From: DATHVI01 sp035461385
GTDB lineage: Bacteria > Actinomycetota > Thermoleophilia > Solirubrobacterales > 70-9
Assembly: GCA_035461385.1 (NCBI GenBank)
Contig: DATHVI010000174.1
Coordinates: 32,259 to 96,258 of the forward strand
Length of the DNA stretch: 64,000 nt
Direction of reading: 5' to 3'
The notes below the pieces were generated by a model that was not told the DNA's origin, did no database searches, and worked only from the letters and a program-made list of their open reading frames with translations. A program made the position numbers and the translations under genes. Below, piece by piece: positions 10,353 through 20,487 of the stretch. Each line of letters begins with the position of its first letter. Within the stretch, counting starts at the first letter, position 1.

Positions 10353-10384
10353 GCTAGGGTTTCGCCCCCGCACCCTGCCGCGCC

Positions 10385-11650
10385 ATGCGCTTCTACGAGT
10401 ACGAATCACGACGAATCGTCGAGCGCGCCGGGATCCCGGTGACCGACTACGGCTTCTGCACCAGCGCCGCCGAGGCGCGTGCCGCCGCGGAGCGGATCGG
10501 CGGGCCGGTGGTGGTGAAGTCGCAGGTGCTGACCGGCGGGCGGATGAGGGCCGGCGGGGTGAAGTTCGCCGGCAGCCCGGACGAGGCCGAGCGCGACGCG
10601 GAGGAGATCCTCGGGCTCGAGATCAACGGCCAGCGGCCCCGCGGAGTCCTCGTCGACCCGAAGGCCGAAGTAGCGCAGGAGTACTACGCCGGGGTCGTCT
10701 GGGACGGGACCGCGAAGCGGCCTCTGATGCTGTTCAGCGACATGGGCGGGATCGACATCGAGGAGGTCGCCGCCAAGAATCCCGACCACGTCGGCCGCGG
10801 CCACCTCTCGAACCTGATGGAGGCGTCCGACTACCTGGCGAAGCAGGTGATCGCCCAGATCGGGCTCACCGGCTCGGAGCTGACCCGGGCTACCCCGATC
10901 CTCGCCCGGCTCGCGCGCCTGTTCCGCGACCACGACATGACCCTCGCCGAGATCAACCCCCTGGCCCGACTCGAGGACGGGAGCTTCGTCGCGCTCGACG
11001 CCCACATGGAGATCGAGAAGGAGGCGATGCCGCGCCAGCAGCACCTGCTGCGGGAGGTGCTCGAGGTCGCTCCCGACGACACCCGCGAGCCCTACGAGCC
11101 GTCGCAGTTCGAGCGCAACGTCGCCGCGATCGACGCCGCCGACCACCGCGGCGTCGTCCAGGGCCGCGACCACGGGTTCGACGGCAACCTCGGGCTCGTG
11201 ATCGGCGCCGGAGGCGGCTCGCTCACGCTCACTGACGCCGTCCGCGGCCAGGGCGGACGGCCCGCGAACTACACCGAGATCGGCGGCAACCCCTCGGTCG
11301 CGAAGGCGTGCGGCCTCGCGAAGGAGGTCTTGAGCAAGGACGGGGTCGACAAGATCGCGGTGATGATGTCGATCGTCTCGAACACCCGGGTCGACATCGT
11401 CGCCCGCGGGGTGATCAAGGCCTGTCTCGAGCTCGGCAAGGACCCCGCCGAGACGATCGCCGTGTTCCGGATCCCCGGCGCCTGGGAGGAGGAGGGCTAC
11501 GAGATCCTGAACCGCTACGGCGTTGCCCACTGCGACCGCTCGGTCTCGATGTGGGAGGCGGCCGGAAGGGCCGTGCAGGCGGTCTCCGAGCCCCCCGCGG
11601 CCGACCCCGGCACCCCCGGACGCGGAGCGGAGGAGGTGTCAGGCAGTTGA
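10385..11650 (+). CDS. succinyl-CoA synthetase-like beta subunit (ATP-grasp acyl-CoA ligase)
   Basis: 421 residues. Residues 1-230 form an ATP-grasp domain: MRFYEYESRRIVERAGIPV, VVVKSQVLTGGRMRAGGVK (42-60, nucleotide-binding), and a later LAEINPLARLEDGSFVALDAHMEI. Residues 255-395 are the CoA-ligase domain (VIGAGGGSLTLTDAVRGQGG, then YTEIGGNPSV). It is related to SucC but differs in the glycine-rich loop, where SucC has NGAGLAMATMD. Such proteins join CoA to a carboxylic acid with ATP or GTP by way of a phosphohistidine on the alpha subunit. The acid could be succinate, malate, itaconate or another. No Shine-Dalgarno precedes the ATG; a TAGGGT box ends 24 bases upstream. The stop overlaps the next start (TTGA), so the two are coupled. 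Confidence 0.85.
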   Translation: MRFYEYESRRIVERAGIPVTDYGFCTSAAEARAAAERIGGPVVVKSQVLTGGRMRAGGVKFAGSPDEAERDAEEILGLEINGQRPRGVLVDPKAEVAQEYYAGVVWDGTAKRPLMLFSDMGGIDIEEVAAKNPDHVGRGHLSNLMEASDYLAKQVIAQIGLTGSELTRATPILARLARLFRDHDMTLAEINPLARLEDGSFVALDAHMEIEKEAMPRQQHLLREVLEVAPDDTREPYEPSQFERNVAAIDAADHRGVVQGRDHGFDGNLGLVIGAGGGSLTLTDAVRGQGGRPANYTEIGGNPSVAKACGLAKEVLSKDGVDKIAVMMSIVSNTRVDIVARGVIKACLELGKDPAETIAVFRIPGAWEEEGYEILNRYGVAHCDRSVSMWEAAGRAVQAVSEPPAADPGTPGRGAEEVSGS

Positions 11651-12561
11651 TCCTCCTGCGAGAGGACTCCACCTTCATCGTCCAGGGAATCACCGGGCGC
11701 GAGGCGGTGAACCTGACCAGGGAGTGCCTCGACTACGGCTCGCGGATCGTCGGCGGGGTCACTCCCGGGCGCAAGGGGCGGGAGGTCCACGGAGTGCCCG
11801 TCCACGACACGGTCGCGCAGGCGATCGAGGCGCACGGCGCGCCGATCGACGGGTCGGTCGTCACCGTCCCGCCGGCGTTCACCAAGGACGCAGTGTTCGA
11901 GGCGCTCGCCCACGGGATCAAGCTGATCGTGGTCGTCACCGAGCGGATCCCGCGCCGCGACGTCGCCGAGATGGTCGAGCTCGCCGACCTCCACGGCGCT
12001 CGGATCATCGGCCCGAACTGCCTCGGGGTGATCGCCCCGGGTGTCTGCAAGATGGGCGGCATCGGCGGTCCGGCGAAGGACGCGGCGAAGGCGTACGCGC
12101 CTGGCCGGGTCGGGGTGATGTCGCGCTCGGGAGGGATGACGACCGAGATCTCCTCGTCGCTGACCGCGGCCGGGCTCGGCGTCTCGACCGCGGTCTCGAT
12201 CGGGGGCGACGCGATCATCGGCTCCACCTACGCCGAGCTGATGCCGCTGTTCGAGGCCGACCGGCAGACCGAGGCGATCGTGATCTACACCGAGCCGGGC
12301 GGCCGGATGGAGGCAGAGCTCGCCGCCTGGGTGAAGGCGAACGACTCGCGGCTTCCGATCGTCGCCTTCATGGCCGGCAAGTTCATGGACTCGGCGGAGA
12401 TGAAGGGAATGAGCTTCGGCCACGCGGGAACGATCGTCGAGGGCGCCGAGGACACCGCGGCGGAGAAGATCGCCCGGCTCCAGGACGCCGGGATCGACGT
12501 CGTCGAGCGGATCGACGACATCGCCGCCGTCGTCGAGCGCAAGCTCTCGGTGAAAACCTGA
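11647..12561 (+). CDS. succinyl-CoA synthetase-like alpha subunit
   Basis: 304 residues. The N-terminal Rossmann domain binds CoA (FIVQGITGREAVNL at 10-23; GPNCLGVIAPG at 122-132). The C-terminal half carries VGVMSRSGGMTTEI (155-168) and the phosphohistidine H259 in FGHAGTIVEG, as in SucD. It should accept phosphate from the nucleotide bound by the beta subunit and transfer it to the acid. The start is TTG 11647, overlapping the upstream TGA by three bases, with GGAGGAGG about ten bases before; this start gives the exact family N-terminus. The TGA at 12559-12561 overlaps an ATG of the ferredoxin gene, so three genes form one translationally coupled unit. Confidence 0.87.
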   Translation: MILLREDSTFIVQGITGREAVNLTRECLDYGSRIVGGVTPGRKGREVHGVPVHDTVAQAIEAHGAPIDGSVVTVPPAFTKDAVFEALAHGIKLIVVVTERIPRRDVAEMVELADLHGARIIGPNCLGVIAPGVCKMGGIGGPAKDAAKAYAPGRVGVMSRSGGMTTEISSSLTAAGLGVSTAVSIGGDAIIGSTYAELMPLFEADRQTEAIVIYTEPGGRMEAELAAWVKANDSRLPIVAFMAGKFMDSAEMKGMSFGHAGTIVEGAEDTAAEKIARLQDAGIDVVERIDDIAAVVERKLSVKT

Positions 12562-12581
12562 TGGCGGAGGGAGGCGGAAAG

Positions 12582-12824
12582 ATGCACGGGGTGTTCATCG
12601 CCGTCGACGTCGCCGACGAGGTCGCACGCGACTCGGAGCTTGCACGCAAGCTCGCCGAGGTCTGCCCGGTCGACATCTACGCCGCCGACGGCGACGGTGG
12701 GTCGGTGCGGGTGGTCGACGAGAACCTCGACGAGTGCGTGCTCTGCGCGCTCTGCGTCGAGGCCGCCCCGCCGGGCGGCGTCGTCGTCCGCAAGCTCTAC
12801 AACGGGACCGAGCTTCGGCGCTGA
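12582..12824 (+). CDS. FixX-type [4Fe-4S] ferredoxin-like protein
   Basis: 80 residues from the ATG at 12582, which has GGAGGGAGG at a 7-nt spacing. An in-frame ATG at 12561 overlaps the upstream stop and would add seven residues. Four cysteines are present: C28 in EVCPVDIY and C52, C55, C58 in CVLCALC. The layout, a Cys-Pro first and a CxxCxxC later, is that of FixX-like ferredoxins that dock with ETF:quinone oxidoreductase, including a short C-terminal tail. It should carry one [4Fe-4S] cluster. No oxidoreductase is in this operon, so its partner is unknown. Being fused by overlap to an acyl-CoA ligase pair is unusual. Confidence 0.75.
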   Translation: MHGVFIAVDVADEVARDSELARKLAEVCPVDIYAADGDGGSVRVVDENLDECVLCALCVEAAPPGGVVVRKLYNGTELRR

Positions 12825-12852
12825 GCGGAGCGTCGGTTGGCGCCAGCCGGGC

Positions 12853-13272
12853 TCAGGCCCAGGCGCCGAGGATCGCGCCGACGAACACCAGCCCGACGAC
12901 GTGGTAACCGCCATAGATCGCGATGTACGTCGCCGGCTCGGGCCGGTTGTCGAACGCACCGCCGAGCACGGTCAGCGCCAGCCCGATCCCGACCCCGACC
13001 ACGAGCCCGAGGACGACGCCGCTGCCGACCGCGTCCGTCCCGGTCGCCTCGGTGAGCATCGCTGTCGCGACCGTCGCGACGAAGCAGGTCAGGAGCGGGA
13101 TGACGTAGAACGAGGCCGTCGGGCCGCTCTCCGGCACCTCGATCCCGCTGGCGCGAAACCAGGCGCGCCCGAACAGCGGCTCCGCGTACCAGAGCCCTCC
13201 GAGCGCGAAGTAGGCGACCGTGGCGGCGATCACGGCGAGCCAGTTGAGATCACCGAGGACGTCGAAGCTCAT
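12853..13272 (-). CDS. DUF1761-type membrane protein
   Basis: 139 residues with four hydrophobic segments at roughly 12-32, 54-75, 83-105 and 117-138. The N-terminal NWLAVIAATVAYFALGGLWYAEPLFGRAWF is the family signature (a tryptophan-tyrosine-rich first helix). Function is unknown. Start ATG at 13272 follows GGAGGAGAAGAG. It is convergent with the ferredoxin gene and divergent from the ligase gene. Confidence 0.8.
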   Translation of the reverse strand: MSFDVLGDLNWLAVIAATVAYFALGGLWYAEPLFGRAWFRASGIEVPESGPTASFYVIPLLTCFVATVATAMLTEATGTDAVGSGVVLGLVVGVGIGLALTVLGGAFDNRPEPATYIAIYGGYHVVGLVFVGAILGAWA

Positions 13273-13375
13273 CTCTTCTCCTCCGGTTGGTCCCGCGCAA
13301 CCTACACGCGCGCCTCGTCGCCGGCCCTTCCCTATAACTGCGGGGCGTGATCGCGGCGAGCTCAGCCATCGGCCC

Positions 13376-14842
13376 GTGAACCTGATCGGGGACCTGCTCG
13401 AGCGCTTTCCGGCCTCGAAGCCGTTGCTGCTCTCGATCTCGGCCGAGGGCGAGCGCCGCGTCTGGCACGCCGGCGAGCTGATCGCGATGTCCGCCGGCCT
13501 CTCGGGGGCGTTCGCGGCGCGGGGCGTGCGCCGCGGCGACGTCGTCATGACCCTGGTCGGGAACCGGGTCGAGTGGGTGCTCGCGCTGCTCGCCTGCTGG
13601 CGGATGGGCGCCACCGCGCTGCCGTGCAGCACCCAGCTTCGGCGTGCGGACCTCGCCCACCGCGCCGCGACCGCGAACCCGGCGCTCTGCATCGGCAGCG
13701 AAGACCCCCTCGCCGAGCTCCCCGACGGCATCCCCTCGATGACGCTCGCCGAGGTCGCCGACGTGCTCGACGAGGATCGCCCCCAGGAAACGCCCGCGGC
13801 GATCGAGGACCTCGGCCCCGACGACCCGGCGCTGATCGTCTTCACCTCGGGCACGACCGGCGAGCCGCGGGCGGCGCTCCATGCGCAGCGCTACCTGACC
13901 GCGCAGCGGTCGCAGGCCGAGCACTGGCTCGGCGCGACCGAGGGCGACCTGGTCTGGTGCACGACCGGCACCGGCTGGTCGAAGTCGGCCCGCAACATCT
14001 TCCTCGCCCCATGGCTGTGCGGAGCGGCGGCCGTGCTCCACGAACGCCGGTTCGATCCCGCCGAGCGGCTCGACCTCTGCGAGCGCGAGCAGGTGAGCGT
14101 GCTCTGCCAGGCGCCGACCGAGTACCGGATGCTCGTCCGGCGTGCAGAACTGCGCCCGCTGCCGGCACTGCGGCGCGCGGTCTCGGCCGGAGAGGCGCTC
14201 GACCGCGACGCGATCGACGCCTGGAGGCACGCGACCGGGCTCGAGATCCACGACGGCTACGGCCAGACCGAGACCGGGCACCTGGCCGGGAGCCTGACGT
14301 CGATCCCGGTCCGCCCCGGCTCGATGGGCAAGCCGCTGCCCGGGTTCGACCTGAGGATCGCGAACGGCGAGCTCGAGGTCCGGGTCGCGAGCTGCCCGAC
14401 GTTCTTCGCCCGCTACCTCGACTCAGACCCGTTCGCCGGCGAGTGGTGGCCGACCGGCGATCTCGTGCGCGAGGACGCCGACGGCTACCTATGGCATCAG
14501 GGTCGCCGCGACGACCTGATCGTCTCGGCGGGCTACCGGATCGGCCCCCAGGAGGTCGAGGCCGCGCTCGCCTCGCATCCGGCGGTCGCCGAGGCGGCGG
14601 CCGTACCGGCCCCCGATCGCGAGCGCGGCGCGGTGGTGAAGGCGGTGGTCGTCCTCGACGGTCGCTCGCCATCCGCCGAGCTCGCCCGCGAGCTCCAGGA
14701 CCACGTCAAGGCGGTGACCGCGCCGTACAAGTTCCCGCGCATCGTCGAGTTCGCCGAATCGCTGCCGCGGACGTCGAGCGGCAAGCTTCGCCGCGCGGCG
14801 CTGCGCACCGACGGCGGCCCACCGACGCGGCCGGCGCGGTGA
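13376..14842 (+). CDS. AMP-forming acyl-CoA synthetase
   Basis: 488 residues, ANL superfamily. Motifs in order: FTSGTTGEPRAA at 156-167 (phosphate loop; the usual lysine after the proline is arginine), GYGQTETG near 300 (adenine and acid pocket), TGDLVREDADGYLWHQGRRDD near 360 (hinge), and SSGK with K470 as catalytic lysine. It activates a carboxylic acid to acyl-AMP and then acyl-CoA. The overall pattern resembles medium-chain or short-chain ligases rather than AcsA. GTG 13376 is the first start in frame with the domain; the GTG at 13346 reads into a stop. A TATAAC-type box lies at 13333-13338. Confidence 0.85.
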   Translation: MNLIGDLLERFPASKPLLLSISAEGERRVWHAGELIAMSAGLSGAFAARGVRRGDVVMTLVGNRVEWVLALLACWRMGATALPCSTQLRRADLAHRAATANPALCIGSEDPLAELPDGIPSMTLAEVADVLDEDRPQETPAAIEDLGPDDPALIVFTSGTTGEPRAALHAQRYLTAQRSQAEHWLGATEGDLVWCTTGTGWSKSARNIFLAPWLCGAAAVLHERRFDPAERLDLCEREQVSVLCQAPTEYRMLVRRAELRPLPALRRAVSAGEALDRDAIDAWRHATGLEIHDGYGQTETGHLAGSLTSIPVRPGSMGKPLPGFDLRIANGELEVRVASCPTFFARYLDSDPFAGEWWPTGDLVREDADGYLWHQGRRDDLIVSAGYRIGPQEVEAALASHPAVAEAAAVPAPDRERGAVVKAVVVLDGRSPSAELARELQDHVKAVTAPYKFPRIVEFAESLPRTSSGKLRRAALRTDGGPPTRPAR

Positions 14843-14886
14843 CTCGGGGCGCCTTGATCTGAGCGTGCCACTACGCTGGCGCCGGG

Positions 14887-15603
14887 GTGGAAGCCACGAT
14901 CACGATCCCCGGCCGCTGCAACGGGCCTCCGGACTCGGCCAACGGCGGCTACTCGTGCGGGCTCGTCGCCGACCTCGTCGGCGGGGCGGCGGAGGTGACG
15001 CTGCGCTCGCCGCCGCCGCTCGAGCGGCCACTCGAGGTCCGCGCCGAGGGCGACCGGGTGCAAGTGTTCGACGGCGAGACCCTGGTCGCCGAAGGGCGCC
15101 CCGGCGATCCGGGCGTCGAGCCCCCCGCGCCGCCCGACCTCGCGCTCGCCACCAGCGCCGCGGAGGCCGGCCGCGAGCGCTGGGCCGACGGGCACCCCTT
15201 CCCCACCTGTGTCACCTGCGGCCCCGACCGCGCGCCGGGCGACGGGCTGCGGATCTTCCCGGGCCCGCTTCCCGGCGGCGAGATCTTCGCCGCGCCGTGG
15301 ACGCCCGACCCGTCACTCGCCGGCGACGACGGTGCCGTCGAGGCTCCCTGGGTCTGGGCGGCGCTCGACTGCCCCTCGTCGGCGCCGGTGAACGGCGGCG
15401 AGGGGTGGTCGCCCGTCGTCCTGGCGCGCCTCACGGCCCGGCTCGAGCGCTCGGTCGCCGCCGGCGAGCCCCACGTGATCGTCGCCTGGCCGATCGGTGC
15501 CGACGGGCGCAAGCATCACACCGGCTCGGCGCTGTTCGACCGCGGCGGCGCGCTCTGCGGAATCGCCCGCGCGCTCTGGATCGAGCTCCGCAATCAGCCG
15601 TAG
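14887..15603 (+). CDS. hotdog-fold thioesterase-like protein
   Basis: 238 residues. The first part (residues 5-75: GRCNGPPDSANGGYSCGLVADLV...VTLRSPPPLERPLEV) is like the N-terminal half of acyl-CoA thioesterases with tandem hotdogs. The second (FPTCVTCGPDRAPGDGLRIFPGP near 101-123) has the CxxCGxD signature seen in PaaI-type thioesterases. Its function is probably hydrolysis or binding of an acyl-CoA, but the catalytic residue is not obvious. A TACGCT box ends nine bases before the GTG at 14887 and there is no Shine-Dalgarno, so the mRNA may be leaderless. It follows the acyl-CoA synthetase by 44 bases. Confidence 0.65.
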   Translation: MEATITIPGRCNGPPDSANGGYSCGLVADLVGGAAEVTLRSPPPLERPLEVRAEGDRVQVFDGETLVAEGRPGDPGVEPPAPPDLALATSAAEAGRERWADGHPFPTCVTCGPDRAPGDGLRIFPGPLPGGEIFAAPWTPDPSLAGDDGAVEAPWVWAALDCPSSAPVNGGEGWSPVVLARLTARLERSVAAGEPHVIVAWPIGADGRKHHTGSALFDRGGALCGIARALWIELRNQP

Positions 15604-15604
15604 C

Positions 15605-16082
15605 TCATCCGTCCTGCGCACCCAGCTCGCGGACGTCCGGGCGCTCGAGCGCGTCGATCAGCGCCTCGGTGCGAACGGCGAACACCGACCGCGGGGTCCC
15701 CGCGGCGGCCCAGACGGTGTCGAAGCGGCGCAGGGAGGCGTCGACGATCGTGTCGAGCGGCCGATCGTGGCCGAGCGGAGGGACGCCGCCGATCGCGAAC
15801 CCCGTGGCCTCGCGGACCTCGTCCGGGCTCGCCGGCCTCGCGCCGGGGCCCAGCCGCGCCGGGTCGACCCCTGCGATCGCCGGCGCACAGGCAGACGATC
15901 GGACGCCCGCCGGAGATGAACACGAGCGACTTCACGATCTGGGCGACGTCGCATCCGATCGCAGCGGCGGCCTCGGCGGCCGACCGGGTCGAGGAGTCGA
16001 GCGTCTGCACCTCGACCTCGAGCCCCCTCGAGCGCAGCCGCTCGGCGACCCGAACCGCGGTCGGGTGCAGCCCGGCGGTCAC
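15605..16082 (-). pseudogene. YbaK/ProX-type aminoacyl-tRNA deacylase, frameshifted
   Basis: The frame from GTG 16082 gives LHPTAVRVAERLRSRGLEVEVQTLDSSTRSAAEAAAAIGCD..IVKSLVF, a clear YbaK N-terminal half with the conserved lysine of IVKS. After LCAGDRR, near 15872, the family sequence continues in a second frame (VDPARL, then EVREATGFAIGGVPPLGHDRPLDTIVD, then TVWAAAGTP) to TGA 15605-15607. Removing one G from the GGGG run there restores a full protein of about 158 residues that would edit mischarged tRNA-Pro or tRNA-Cys. It may be a real mutation, a sequencing error or, less likely, programmed slippage. It lies 5 bases after acsA and is probably cotranscribed. Confidence 0.8.
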
Positions 16083-16087
16083 GGGCG

Positions 16088-18073
<1,986 letters not shown>

Positions 18074-18219
18074 CGCTCTCCTTCCTCGTTCACGCGCCGC
18101 GTCGGCGTCACTTCGGTCCAGCGGACACCCTGATTGTCCCATCGTCGCGCTCCCGGCGGCCGCCCCGCACGGGGGAGCCCGGGTGGCGGCGTGATCTTGC
18201 TCCACTACCCTCGCCCGCC

Positions 18220-19407
18220 GTGGCTGTGCGCCTGCGACCAGCGTCGAGGCTCGCCGAGCGTCCGGCGCTGACGGCGTTCGGAGGCGTCTTCGTCGTCACC
18301 CTGCTCGGCCTGCTGGCGATCGGGGCGACCCTCCCGGTGCTTCCGCGCTACGTCCGCGGCCCGCTCGGCTCCGGAGACCTCGAGGTCGGGATCGTCACCG
18401 GGGCGTTTGCGATCACCGGGCTTGCCTCGCGCCCGCTCGCGGGCCACTTCGCCGATCGCCGCGGGCGCAAGCGCGTCGTCATCCTCGGCTCGCTGCTGTC
18501 GGCGGTCGCGGGGGCGCTCTACTTCGTCCCCGCCGGCGTCCCCGGCCTGATCGTCGCCCGGCTGTTCCTCGGCGCCGGCGAGGGCATGGTCTACACCGCG
18601 GGATCGGCCTGGGTCGTCGACCTCTCCCCCCGATCCCGCCGCGGCCGGGTGATCGGGCTTTACGGGCTTGCGATCTGGGGCGGCCTCGCGCTCGGACCGC
18701 CGATCGGGGACCTGGTCCTGCGGTTCGCGAGCTTCGAGGCGGTGTGGGCGTTCGCGGCCGCGGCCCCGCTCGCCGGGGTGGCGATCGCGACCCGGATCCC
18801 GGCATCGTTCAAGCCCCGCGCCGACGCCGACTTCGAGCGCCGGCTCGTCTCCCACGAGGCGCTCGGGCCCGGCATCGGGCTTGCGCTGGCGATCGTCGGC
18901 TACGCGGCGATGGCGGCGTTTGTCGTCCTCCACCTCGACGCCCGCGGGATCGGGCACGGAGCCGAGGTCTTCACCGCGTTCGCGGCCTCCGTGGTCGGGA
19001 TGCGGATCCTCGGCGGCGGCCTCCCCGACCGGATCGGCTCGGTGCGCTCGGCGACGGCGGCCGGCCTGGTCGAGGCTGCCGGGCTGGTGACGATCGCAGC
19101 CGCCGGCGATCTCGGCGTCGCGCTGATCGGCGCCGTGGCGATGGGCGCGGGCTTCTCGCTCCTGTTCCCGTCGCTGGCGCTGATCGTCATCAACCGGGTT
19201 CCCGAGGAGCGGCGCGCGGTCGCGATGGGAACGTTCACCGCGTTCTTCGACCTCGGCGTCGGGGTCGGCGCCCCGCTCGCCGGCGTCGCCGCGTCGCTCG
19301 GCGGCTACTCGGCGGCGTTCGTCTTCGCGGCGGTCTGCGCGCTCGGCGCCGTCGCCGTCGCGCTGTCGCTCGCAGGCGGGGGCTCGGCGTCCCAGAGCGC
19401 CGGCTGA
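18220..19407 (+). CDS. MFS transporter
   Basis: 395 residues with about 12 hydrophobic helices. GHFADRRGRKRVVILGS at about 72-88 is the MFS motif between helices 2 and 3, and the second half has the related GGGLPDRIGSVRSATAAG. Probably a drug or metabolite exporter; substrate unknown. A TACCCT box ends eight bases before GTG 18220 with no Shine-Dalgarno, so translation may be leaderless. The last 103 bases overlap the 3' end of the radical SAM gene on the other strand. Confidence 0.88.
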   Translation: MAVRLRPASRLAERPALTAFGGVFVVTLLGLLAIGATLPVLPRYVRGPLGSGDLEVGIVTGAFAITGLASRPLAGHFADRRGRKRVVILGSLLSAVAGALYFVPAGVPGLIVARLFLGAGEGMVYTAGSAWVVDLSPRSRRGRVIGLYGLAIWGGLALGPPIGDLVLRFASFEAVWAFAAAAPLAGVAIATRIPASFKPRADADFERRLVSHEALGPGIGLALAIVGYAAMAAFVVLHLDARGIGHGAEVFTAFAASVVGMRILGGGLPDRIGSVRSATAAGLVEAAGLVTIAAAGDLGVALIGAVAMGAGFSLLFPSLALIVINRVPEERRAVAMGTFTAFFDLGVGVGAPLAGVAASLGGYSAAFVFAAVCALGAVAVALSLAGGGSASQSAG

Positions 19408-20425
19408 TCGGGCGGCGGATCGGGACCCGGCCCGGCGCTCGCCGGGCGCCGGTTCTCCCGCCGCGGCCGCCGGGGGATCGAGCGCCCCGCTGCCCGCCCG
19501 CTCCGGGCCAGCGCCGCGAGCCGCTCGCGCTCGTCCTTTCGCATGTATGCGCCGCGCCGGTACAGCTCCTCGTAGCGGGGGACGAGGTCGGGGCGGTACT
19601 GGCGCAGCCAGTCGAACCAGATCTCCCGCACCTCCCCGCGGAGGTGGAGCCCGATCCCGCTGACGCTCCGGGCTCCGGCCTCGCCGAGCCGGCCGAGCAG
19701 CTCCTCGACCTGGTGCGGCGAGTCGTTGATCCCCGGCATCAGCGGCGCGACCAGCACCCCGGTCGGGACCCCGGCCCGGTTGAGCTCGGCGACGGCCTCG
19801 ATCCGCTTTCGCGGGTGGGGCGTGTGCGGCTCGGTCTCGCGCCAGGTCTTGCGGTCGAGGGTCGGGATCGAGAGGTTGGCGACGAACTCGGTCCGCTCGA
19901 CGAGCTGCTTGAAGACCGGGAGGTCGCGGAGCAGCAGCGGCGACTTGGTCAGCACCGAGCACGGGTTGGCGAAGTCCCGCATCGCCTCCCAGATCCCGGC
20001 CATCAGCCGGTAGCGCCCCTCGACCCACTGGTACGGATCGGTGTTGGTCCCGAGCGCGACGTGCTCACCGGCCCACGACGGCCGTGCGAGCTCGGCCCGC
20101 AGCAGCTCGGGCACGTTGACCTTGACGACGATCTCGCGCTCGAAGTCCTCGCGCGCGTTCAGGTCGAGGTAGGTGTGGGTCGGGCGGGCGAAGCAGTAGA
20201 CCCGCCTAAGACGCACGCATGGGTGCATCCCCGGTACGGGTTGATCGTCCAGCGAAACGGCATCCGCGACCGCTCCGGGACGCGGTTGAGCGCCGAGCGC
20301 GCCTGGACCTCGTGGAAGCGGATCCCGACCGCCTCCGGCGCGTCGAACGTCCGCACAACCGAGTCACCCAGCCCGGGGAGCAGCCCCTGCGCGCGCCTGC
20401 CCCTTTCCAGGTTCTCCCATCGCAT
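19305..20425 (-). pseudogene. Rv2578c-family radical SAM protein, interrupted in its Fe-S motif
   Basis: The first part (ATG 20425, MRWENLERGRR...RMPFRWTINPYRGCTHACV) and the second (VYCFARPTHTYLDLNAREDFEREIVVKVN... onward to 19305) belong to one protein. An uninterrupted version would read CTHACVYC, the CX3CX2C motif that binds the [4Fe-4S] cluster. Here 11 extra bases (TTAGGCGGGTC on the minus strand) follow the valine codon GTC and end in a second GTC, changing the frame. The rest of the protein looks intact, with no other stop. Family members in mycobacteria are LexA-regulated, and a LexA box lies 2 bases upstream here. It could be a recent knock-out, a translational bypass site, or an assembly artefact. 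The last 103 bases overlap the MFS gene. Confidence 0.8.
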
Positions 20426-20426
20426 A

Positions 20427-20440
20427 CGAACCTATGTTCG
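20427..20440. promoter_or_regulatory. LexA box upstream of the radical SAM gene
   Basis: The sequence CGAAC-CTAT-GTTCG on the plus strand is a perfect match to the half-sites of the actinobacterial SOS box (CGAACNNNNGTTCG). It begins 2 bases upstream of the start codon at 20425, so LexA binding would block the start region. Confidence 0.75.
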
Positions 20441-20487
20441 CACAAGCGGCGGACGCCGGTTCCCGGGCCGCCGGGCGTGAGCACTGA

